The position numbers and the translations under genes were made by a program. Below, piece by piece: positions 60,201 to 64,000 of a stretch of 64,000 bases of DNA (its first letter is position 1; every line of letters begins with the position of its first letter). The notes under the pieces are model-generated. The model saw nothing but the letters and a program-made list of their open reading frames with translations, had not been told where the DNA came from and searched no databases. The DNA is from Siphonodentalium dalli (Eukaryota; Mollusca; Scaphopoda; Gadilida; Siphonodentaliidae), in NCBI GenBank assembly GCA_032622095.1, contig CP136064.1:110844004-110908003 (forward strand), written 5' to 3'.

Positions 60201-61112
60201 GCCTGCGTAGATATTCATGGCATGGTCTACATTTCATATTGCCTTAGTGTTTCATTTGCTACATGACATTTTCCATGTATCGAATACTAACTCTATAGGA
60301 AACAATGATTTCTGTTTACAATGCTGACTACAATTCTGGATAATAAAGGAATTAATTTAATTATTGAAAAACATTCTGGCTTCAACGATATAAGGTACCC
60401 ACGCAGAGGAGGCTGCTATTGGTGTAATACTGTTTTATTTTGGGTCATTGCATGTCAGTATTCCATATATATATATATATGATACAGTCACTCAAAAGAA
60501 ATGAAAATAAGAATCTCATATAAGCTTTCGAGTGTACCATTCACCTTACTGTGTGAGAAATAGAAGGGCGGAGCAGTTCATAATTTCCAATGAAATCTTG
60601 AAATGGTATTGCATACTAATCCCCTAAATAATCGACATCTTAACCACAGCAGAATTATGGGTAATGTTTCAGGATTTAGTTTGAAATATGGCTTGTTGCC
60701 ATTCATCAGAAAGCTGTCAGTGATAGCTTTCCATTGAATGGCAACAAGCCATATTTTCGACTAAATCCTGAAAAATTATCTATAATTCTGCTGTGGTTAA
60801 GGAGTCAGTTATTTAGGGCATTACTGTAAATATATTGCACTCAGTATAATGAGAGAAAATGTTTAGTAAATTTAGCCAATTCCAACAAAGCGCTGCGTCT
60901 ATAATAATAATCCTATTTAATATGACTGTATCATATATTCTTTTCCGCCTCATTTTGTTTAATCTCTTTATTCTCTATTTTTGTTTGTCTTGTCTCACTT
61001 GGTGTTTGCTTTCTCAAGGTCAAGGTCTGGGGACAGAAATGTTGATGACCACAGAGGTAGACGCTCTCCTCGAATGCGGGTGAGGAGATCCCGTTCACCG
61101 TATCATAGATGA
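33513..61112 (+). CDS. SRRM2: SRRM2-type (Srrm234) splicing factor gene, 3' part, nine exons
   Basis: Joining 33513-33695, 34340-34420, 37542-37598, 38106-38150, 39297-39383, 40123-40383, 41363-41632, 55555-55662 and 61019-61112 gives one uninterrupted 395-codon reading frame ending in TGA. The N-terminal block matches the conserved segment just after the cwf21 domain of SRRM2. It is followed by lysine-rich, Ser/Arg-rich and SRSLSYSP-containing segments, as in that family. Family knowledge: SRRM2 and its yeast relative Cwc21 bind the active spliceosome through the cwf21 region, and the SR-rich tail concentrates in nuclear speckles. In invertebrates one gene stands for vertebrate SRRM2, SRRM3 and SRRM4. 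The start codon and cwf21-coding exons were not found in this window. The protein is much shorter than human SRRM2, so the RS tail is compact. Introns hold most of the window's transposons. Confidence 0.88.
34340..34420 (+). CDS. SRRM2: SRRM2-type exon: LVQSSES and polylysine
   Basis: This 81-nt exon lies between a tgattgcag acceptor and an AG|gtttgt donor. It encodes LVQSSESDSNDSETGLPP followed by a run of lysines. After splicing, the junction reads ...KKNYA-LVQSSES..., which parallels the KPYSLVRESSS then polylysine region of vertebrate SRRM2. The serine/aspartate run before the basic tract looks like a casein-kinase-2-type phosphorylation patch (inference). The donor GTTTGT is weaker than the others in the gene. 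Confidence 0.85.
35093..35840. repeat. Dispersed repeat J
   Basis: Starts TTTAGCTCAACTTTACTTTG; three or four ~180-bp units each with CATCCGATCATC, GGGGTGACCTCCAGATGGGA and ATGGCTGCCAGCAGCCATCT. Inside L. Confidence 0.78.
35981..36200. repeat. Family B left part, inside L
   Basis: GAAGGTACTCAATCCGATCAG through GATAAAGATGGATAACTC; right arm missing. Confidence 0.65.
36700..37400. repeat. Dispersed repeat K
   Basis: Four units with GAGTTATGGACTTTTTTCGA and GGTTTCCGGATAACTC; includes TTCGGGGGACACTGTGGTTG. Partly inside L and partly in the following intron sequence. Confidence 0.66.
37542..37598 (+). CDS. SRRM2: SRRM2-type exon: 57-nt Lys/Arg/Ser exon
   Basis: A short exon between a cttatttcag acceptor and a CACAG|gtaaac donor. 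With the split codon it reads R-ERSESPEKKDKRKKSKKH-R. It is an exact multiple of three, phase 2 at both ends, so it can be skipped without a frameshift. Coding potential rests on the frame continuing through both junctions, the splice signals and the SR/K composition rather than on conserved motifs. Confidence 0.78.
38106..38150 (+). CDS. SRRM2: SRRM2-type exon: 45-nt lysine-rich exon
   Basis: This 45-nt exon lies between a catttacag acceptor and an AAAAG|gtaatg donor and reads R-SEKTKKHSKSKKRK-R. It is phase 2 at both ends and frame-neutral if skipped. The strong donor and the same composition as its neighbours support it; its small size alone would not. Confidence 0.75.
38621..38660. repeat. 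Short hairpin in SRRM2-type intron
   Basis: AGCTACAGTGAAATACAA-TATTGTTATTTCATTGTAGCT, about 18 paired bases. Confidence 0.6.
38705..39140. repeat. Dispersed repeat K with CCGTCC start
   Basis: Starts TGCCCCCCCCGACTTGAAGT, six CCGT units, then K text (TATGGCCCTTTTTTCAACTT). Ends about 150 bases before an SRRM2-type exon. Confidence 0.7.
39297..39383 (+). CDS. SRRM2: SRRM2-type exon: Lys-rich then acidic-serine
   Basis: An 87-nt exon after a strong polypyrimidine acceptor (tttttcttttatag) and before GAAAG|gtaact. It encodes DEKKSRKHKKKSHSSSED followed by an SSSDEESHSE patch. The switch from basic to acidic-serine resembles phosphoserine patches of SR-related proteins. Phase is 2 at both ends. 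It lies just downstream of a K-type repeat in the intron. Confidence 0.8.
40123..40383 (+). CDS. SRRM2: SRRM2-type exon: RSPV/HSPPS repeats
   Basis: A 261-nt exon between acceptor catttttcatag and donor GATAG|gtgggt. It encodes a short acidic start (ASSAESDHEHTIHK), an IKIKEEKP segment, then repeated RSPVRHSPPS / RRSPVHHSPPS / RRSPSHSPSP units and a basic SRNKRQRHDSS end. IKEE fits the SUMO acceptor pattern (hydrophobic-K-x-E). The repeated SP and RSP units are typical substrates of SR-protein and proline-directed kinases. The exon itself carries a degenerate tandem repeat of about 13-17 codons. Phase 2 at both ends. Confidence 0.86.
41157..41326. mobile_element. Family E element next to an SRRM2-type exon
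   Basis: TTAA on both sides (41153-41156, 41327-41330). It ends about 36 bases before the acceptor of the SRSLSYSP exon, so the exon's branch-point region directly adjoins transposon sequence. Confidence 0.82.
41363..41632 (+). CDS. SRRM2: SRRM2-type exon: SRSLSYSP block and RS domain
   Basis: A 270-nt exon between acceptor aattttctgcag and donor CGCAG|gtaaag. It encodes RHSRSLSYSPCEKR, a KRKSVSPSQSPKRSQRRSRS segment, then dense SR dipeptides (SRSRSRSSSRSGSYRHKR...). The SRSLSYSP-x-E-(K/R)-R motif matches a block near the C-terminus of SRRM2, which anchors this exon to the family independently of the first one. The SR-rich codons are mostly TCA/TCG/AGT with AGA/AGG/CGA. Phase 2 at both ends. 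Confidence 0.9.
42025..42400. repeat. Dispersed repeat I
   Basis: Starts AGCTCACCTGAGACGAAGTC and ends ACATAACTCCAAAAAAAAA. Within M. Confidence 0.8.
42575..42900. repeat. Dispersed repeat I, 5'-truncated
   Basis: CCATCCATCTGTC tract, GGTGTGGATGTCCCCTAGGT, GGGCCATAACTCTTTCCTTC. Preceded by a poly-G/T run at 42528-42542. Confidence 0.7.
43038..43570. repeat. Dispersed repeat I with extended tail
   Basis: After the usual body and a T-run, the tail reads CTTCTAAGGTGATTATGAAA...CAGTCATTGACTGTCTTGTT, which recurs at 54250-54375. The open frame over it (CGLQSPSLTSLCSL) is a consequence of this shared tail. Confidence 0.75.
44331..44567. repeat. 118-bp tandem duplication
   Basis: ATTTAGCAAGTTTGAGCTCA...CTGGAATTTCCCAGTCA occurs twice back to back. 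Each unit itself contains GCAAGTTTGAGCTCAATCGG twice. A related stretch is at 45125-45180. Confidence 0.85.
45177..45234. repeat. (TA)n microsatellite
   Basis: About 28 uninterrupted TA units; a shorter tract at 44720-44736 has the same flanking TACGGAAGTCTCAAA. Confidence 0.95.
45858..46085 (+). repeat. Left inverted terminal repeat of the DIRS-like element
   Basis: Begins TTTTTCCGCCAAGGAGAAGC. From AACTGAACTATATGG onward it matches the reverse complement of the right end at about 51225-51423, including a short internal direct repeat (CTCCGGTCAATCAGCG twice). The first ~25 bases differ from the right end, as expected for DIRS ends that extend past the shared repeat. Confidence 0.8.
46086..51061 (+). 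other. Degenerate body of the DIRS-like element
   Basis: Five kilobases with no intact long frame. From 48.8 to 50.9 kb the sequence is more GC-rich and holds diverged internal repeats: 49240-49350 resembles 49955-50060 (shared CCGTGGCCCACTCCATTACG-like core), and 48830-48900, 49895-49960 and 50688-50712 share a GGGGAAG-ACTC / AGCGCACCAGCCAAC core. A recognisable coding remnant, possibly of a Gag-like protein, ends near 50900 (LVAGTYGMALPGMFIPKDKG). Function unassigned. Confidence 0.45.
51062..51161 (+). repeat. Internal complementary region (ICR)
   Basis: Bases 51062-51104 are the exact reverse complement of 45858-45900. Bases 51104-51161 are the reverse complement of 51404-51461 with one mismatch. 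The two outer ends are thus copied back to back. In DIRS elements this region is thought to template joining of the ends into a circular intermediate. Confidence 0.8.
51225..51461 (-). repeat. Right inverted terminal repeat of the DIRS-like element
   Basis: Inverted copy of the left terminal repeat, followed by its own unique outer end ending AAAATTATCT, after which the interrupted K repeat resumes. Confidence 0.8.
51854..52018. mobile_element. Family F element, compact hairpin
   Basis: 165 bp between TTAA sites (51850-51853, 52019-52022). Arms of about 65 bp pair almost perfectly, starting CCCTTTCAGTGCCAAGTCCG. Confidence 0.83.
52067..52640. repeat. Dispersed repeat I
   Basis: Full form with three tandem units and a long CCGTCCGTCCGTCC tract. 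Confidence 0.8.
52953..53030. repeat. Family E palindrome fragment
   Basis: CCAGTGCATTGTCTTATATA ... AGAGAATGCACTGG, one hairpin only. Confidence 0.65.
53515..53720. repeat. Dispersed repeat I, short
   Basis: AGCTCACCTGAGACGAAGTC-like start through ACATAACTCCAAAAAAT; the I tail reappears at 54237-54380 after a poly-G run (54187-54215). Confidence 0.72.
54540..55290. repeat. Dispersed repeat J
   Basis: GTTGCCATGGGTTGGTTGTC start and four units with the GGCCACCAGAAGCCATCTTG core. It ends about 260 bases before the RRIT exon. Confidence 0.78.
55340..55450. repeat. Local direct and inverted repeat upstream of the RRIT exon
   Basis: TTGATTGATAAATCCAGAATGGAAAATGC occurs twice. AAATTGAAAATACAATG and its inverse flank the second copy. 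Confidence 0.65.
55555..55662 (+). CDS. SRRM2: SRRM2-type exon: RS tail ending at eMIC-like RRIT
   Basis: A 108-nt exon between acceptor gttccatattgtag and the weak donor ACAAG|gtagtc. In frame with its neighbours it reads GRNHSRDRHRSHSRSRSSSR, then KRKTSPSYLDRRRIT and a split AG| codon. SPSYLDRRRIT closely resembles the segment at the start of the eMIC domain of SRRM4/SRRM3 (SPS-x-LE-x-RRIT followed by SARKRP..., from memory). Joined to the exon at 61019 it continues R-SRSGDRN instead. A different, longer open frame across this exon is a shadow. The intron before it is 13.9 kb and transposon-filled. Confidence 0.82.
55663..57044. other. Intron sequence without named repeats
   Basis: Start of the last intron; no second exon and no eMIC-type coding sequence seen. 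58681-59556 and 59709-60615 are similar. Confidence 0.5.
57045..57270. repeat. Family B element, truncated
   Basis: Starts TTAAAGGTACTCAATCCGAT, includes GAGGAACCCACCCATCAAAG and both versions of the ATCTTTATCCGCAAT centre; the right arm is lost. Confidence 0.68.
57868..58057. mobile_element. Family A element, TTAATTA end variant
   Basis: Ends CAGTAGTGCTCTAATTAATC, the variant closest to the ends of family L. Lies in the last intron of the SRRM2-type gene. Confidence 0.87.
58240..58680. mobile_element. Family N element, both palindromes
   Basis: Palindromes at 58258-58350 and 58556-58651, with outer flanks ATATGGTGCTGG and, inverted, AAATATGGTGCTGGTCATTT. The whole is about 430 bp with inverted ends. 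Confidence 0.7.
59557..59708. mobile_element. Family A element, TTAATTA end variant
   Basis: Complete left arm, right arm shortened at the centre; same end variant as the copy at 57868. Confidence 0.87.
60616..60826. mobile_element. Family A element just upstream of the terminal exon
   Basis: Palindrome with a decayed left end; it ends about 190 bases before the last SRRM2-type exon, so it can form a hairpin close to that acceptor in pre-mRNA. Confidence 0.85.
61019..61112 (+). CDS. SRRM2: SRRM2-type terminal exon, SR-rich end and stop
   Basis: The exon follows the acceptor gtttgctttctcaag, a long pyrimidine tract ending in the less usual AAG. In the gene's frame it reads R-SRSGDRNVDDHRGRRSPR, then MRVRRSRSPYHR and TGA. 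An RS-rich tail ending soon after an RSRSP motif matches the end of SRRM2 (RSSRSP). A second in-frame AG six bases downstream (61023-61024) could serve as alternative acceptor and would drop two residues. No eMIC-type continuation (ARKRPIPYY) is seen here, so this exon defines a form without a complete eMIC domain. Confidence 0.84.
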
Positions 61113-61960
61113 ATCTCCAAAGAATATTAGCAGCCACAAAATGGTAAAAAGAATTTCCCCGTTTGATTCATTAACTAACATTAACCTGAAATTTACTAAA
61201 CAGTTTGATTGAAAGTTACACTAACATGTTTGAAGTAATGACCACAAGAATGGTTACTATATTTAGACTTTACTAAAATTCCCTCTTTGATGCATTCACT
61301 AAAATTCTACCTGACATTAACTGAACAGTTTTATTGAGTATTTCACCAAAAAGTATGAAGTTTTTCTAACTCTATTGTCAAAAGGGTCGTCATTTATTTA
61401 GTTTGGGAAAAGCTCACATAGATGAAGGGGAAGAAAAATTATGGATTCTTTACAACACTTTTGGGTCAAATATTGAGCAGTCTTGTTAATTAGTGTTGGC
61501 TATCGGTTGAGCCAAACCAAATGCCTCGGGAAAAAGAAATTCTGTTATCTGTATTTTAGGTGATGTAACTTTCAGAACCTGCCAATGTTTTGTGCAAAAT
61601 AGAAACTAATTGCTGCAGGCCTTTGTGTCACAATTAATTAATGTTAATAGTGGAAGTCTGCAGATAGTAAAAATTGATTGTAGAATGCCAAGGACTACCG
61701 CTATTTTAAGCCGGAACTAACCAAAGTCTGTCATGATAATGGACCAAGATATAATTGAAGTTATACCGGATATGTGTAGAGCATGTAACTATGCAGATCT
61801 TAGGCTTTTAGCTGAGGAAAACTTTCTGGCCTAGGAATGTTTTAGCCGAGGTAAATTTCTGCTAATTAACAGGTCTGTTTGAGTTACTTCCATAAATCAA
61901 TAACACATTAGATCAGAGAGACATAACAGAAATAACTCAATGTATTGTTTGGTTCTTCTG
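61113..61960 (+). other. Presumed 3' UTR and flank of the SRRM2-type gene
   Basis: AT-rich sequence after the stop codon with no open frame of note. A gtaaaa donor-like site sits about 30 bases after the stop (61144). No clear AATAAA with a downstream GT-rich element is seen within 850 bases; the first AATAAA noticed (62189) is inside repeat sequence. The transcript end therefore cannot be placed. Confidence 0.35.
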
Positions 61961-61984
61961 GGGGGGGGGGGGGGGGAGCTTTAT

Positions 61985-63293
61985 CCTCTTCACTGCTAGA
62001 TGTCCGTACTTAGTATGGAGGTCGTCAAATGTCACAGTGTGTGCTAGATGTTCATACTGTATATGGAACAATTTCAGCACAATCGCAGTCAATATTCACT
62101 CAAAAGTCCTTTCTCGGCAGGAGTGAATTTTTACATTTTAACCCTTTCGTGACCATAATGGCCAGACGACCTTGTTGTTTCTGGACCAAATAAACCAAGG
62201 ATAATATTCTCTATCTAGGGTCGGCTATATGATTTTCACAACATCTCCTTTATATTTTTATCCCCTGCCAAATTTAAAATTTGCGGGGGATATAGGAATG
62301 GGTTCCGTCCATCCGTCCGTCGCGCCGTCGTACCGTCCGTCCGTCTGTCCCGAATTTGTAAGAGTCATAACTTGAACAAGTGTCAACGGATTTCAAAGAT
62401 TTGTGGTATATGAGTTCACCTGATGACCATTACCTAGAATGAGTTCGCAAGCCAGATCCGGCCGGTTATTTTTACCAGAGTTATTGGACTTTGTTTATTC
62501 TTTTTGTCGAATTTACCAAATAGCAAATAGACGACGTCACAGGGCTCATTTCCACAAATCTCAACGGATTTCAAAGATATTTGGTATATGACTTACCTGA
62601 CCATTACCTAGAATGAGTTCGCAAGCCAGGTCCGGCCGGATATTTTTACCGGAGTTATTGGACTTTGTTTATTATTTTTGTCGAATTTACCAAATACCAA
62701 ATAGACGACATCACAGGGCTCATTTCCACAAAAGTCAACGGATTTCAAAGATATTTGGTATATGAGTTCACATGACCAGTATCTAGAACAAGTTCGCAAA
62801 CCAGGTCCGGCCGGATATTTTCAGCAGAGTTATTGGACTTTGTTTATTATTTTGTGTGCAAATGGACGACGTCACAGGGCTCATTTCCACAAATGTCAAC
62901 GGATTTCAAAGATTTTTGGTATATGAGTTCACATGACCAGTATCTAGAACGAGTTCGCAAACCAGGTCCGGCCGGAAATTTTCAGCAGAGTTATTGGACT
63001 TTGTTTATTATTTTTAGTGCAAATGGACAACGTCACATGGCTAATTCCCACAAATGTCAGTCCTAAAATGAGTTCGCAAGCCAGGTTTTTTGACAAAATC
63101 CCACCTCTTGTTGAGAATGCACTTCCCCAACTACATTTCGGCGGAGAACGCAAACATTATTGAGAATGCACTTCCCCGACTGCACATTTCGGCGGGGGAT
63201 ACCGCCGTCTGCGACTGCTTGTTCATTTATAATGGACAATTGCATCAATTGGATCAGCATATTATGTCATGACATCCTTTAGCAGTGAAGAGG
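61985..63293. mobile_element. Family G-like element holding a K-type tandem repeat
   Basis: Left end CCTCTTCACTGCTAGATG; right end, inverted, CCTCTTCACTGCTAAAGGAT, followed by TTAA at 63294-63297. The interior contains the CCGTCC repeat at 62262-63215. Confidence 0.55.
62262..63215. repeat. CCGTCC repeat with ~180-bp tandem units (K type 3)
   Basis: Starts ATCCCCTGCCAAATTTAAAA, CCGTCCGTCCGTCTGTCC tract, then four units with GACGACGTCACAGGGCTCAT, TTTCAAAGATATTTGGTATA, GCAAGCCAGGTCCGGCCGGA and GAGTTATTGGACTTTGTTTA; ends GGCGGGGGATACCGCCG. Confidence 0.75.
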
Positions 63294-63297
63294 TTAA

Positions 63298-63580
63298 AGG
63301 AATGGGCGGCCTCCGTTGTAGGTTATAATATAGAAATGTTGTTTAGTTTCTCACAAAAAGCGCAGTGAATTATTCATTTGCAGAGTCACGATATTGCGTC
63401 ATTTCCTTATTTAGAATAGCATGCATTGTACATCGATTGTAAAACCCCTAATTTGGTGCATCTACAACTCACAATACTATCATATAGTAATGTCCTTATT
63501 TGCTTTGTATTACCATATATAGGTCAGGAGAAAATACTAACTAGATTGAAAAATATTCATCTCTTTGCAAGAACAATTAT
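63298..63580. mobile_element. Family M left end
   Basis: Directly after TTAA with AGGAATGGGCGGCCTCCG. 63310-63580 is the inverse of about 43665-43905 in the long M copy. It runs into a J repeat, so its right end is not seen. Confidence 0.6.
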
Positions 63581-64000
63581 TAGCTCAACTTTACTTTGTA
63601 AAGTTTGAGCTATTGCCATGGCTTTGTCGTCCGTCGTCCGTGTGTGCGTGTGTTCGTGTGTGCGTGTGTGCGTGTGTACGTGTGTACGTAAGGCGTCAAC
63701 AATGCAGGCTACAGGTCGTACCTTTCGTCGGATCATTATGAAATTTGTCATAGCTGTTAACATCAACATTTAGACCAGAATAAATAATTTTGGGGTCATT
63801 CGGAAAAAAAACATGGCCGCCAGTGGCCATATTGGATTTCAAAATTCAATCCATTAGCACGGGCTACAGGCCGTACTGTTTGTCTGATCTTCATGAAATT
63901 TGTCATGGATGTTAATATTGACATGTAGATGGGAACGAGTAATTTTGGGGTCATTCGGTCCAAAAACATGGCCGCCAGCAGCCATCTTGGATTTTACTCT
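63580..64000. repeat. Dispersed repeat J, cut by the window end
   Basis: TTAGCTCAACTTTACTTTGT start, GTGTGCGTGTG microsatellite, two units with ATGGCCGCCAG-CAGCCATCT. Confidence 0.78.

Overview
This is invertebrate nuclear DNA. It is AT-rich, nearly gene-empty, full of short foldback transposons and of dispersed repeats carrying GTCCGTCCGTCC tracts, and its one clear gene is broken into short exons by introns of about 0.5 to 14 kb. The repeat style resembles mollusc and other lophotrochozoan genomes. That placement is an inference; nothing in the window fixes the species.

The one convincing gene is on the + strand from 33,513 to 61,112. Nine exons join into a 395-codon 3' part of a serine/arginine repetitive matrix protein of the SRRM2 type, i.e. 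the ancestral SRRM2/3/4 (Srrm234) gene of invertebrates. The first visible exon has the conserved block after the cwf21 domain (ETHQ..., AFGIS.FYVDGSSFDP.RRA). Middle exons are Lys/Ser/Arg-rich, one holds an SRSLSYSP block shared with the SRRM2 C-terminus, and the penultimate exon ends in SPSYLDRRRIT, which resembles the start of the eMIC (microexon-activating) domain of SRRM3/4. The exons encoding the start and cwf21 domain were not found and probably lie upstream. Every intron is phase 2 and nearly all fall inside an AG|A or AG|G arginine codon, so each internal exon is a multiple of three.

The rest is transposon-derived or unassigned. I use letters for families defined here. TA-flanked: A (palindromic, CAGTAATGC ends) and the related 2-kb L. 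TTAA-flanked with CCCTTTC-like ends (piggyBac-like): D, E, F, G. TTAA-flanked with AGG/AGA ends: B, C, M. Other: N (palindromic), P, and the CCGTCC-bearing dispersed repeats I, J, K.

Several insertions date one another: C inside A (16.3-16.9 kb), B inside D (5.7-6.1 kb), M inside D (41.7-45.3 kb), a 974-bp hAT element with a perfect 8-bp target duplication inside G (8.9-9.9 kb), A inside P with a matching empty site elsewhere in the window, and a 5.6-kb DIRS-like element with inverted ends and an internal complementary region inside a K repeat (45.86-51.46 kb). M, I and the DIRS element all lie in the 14-kb intron between the SRSLSYSP exon and the RRIT exon.
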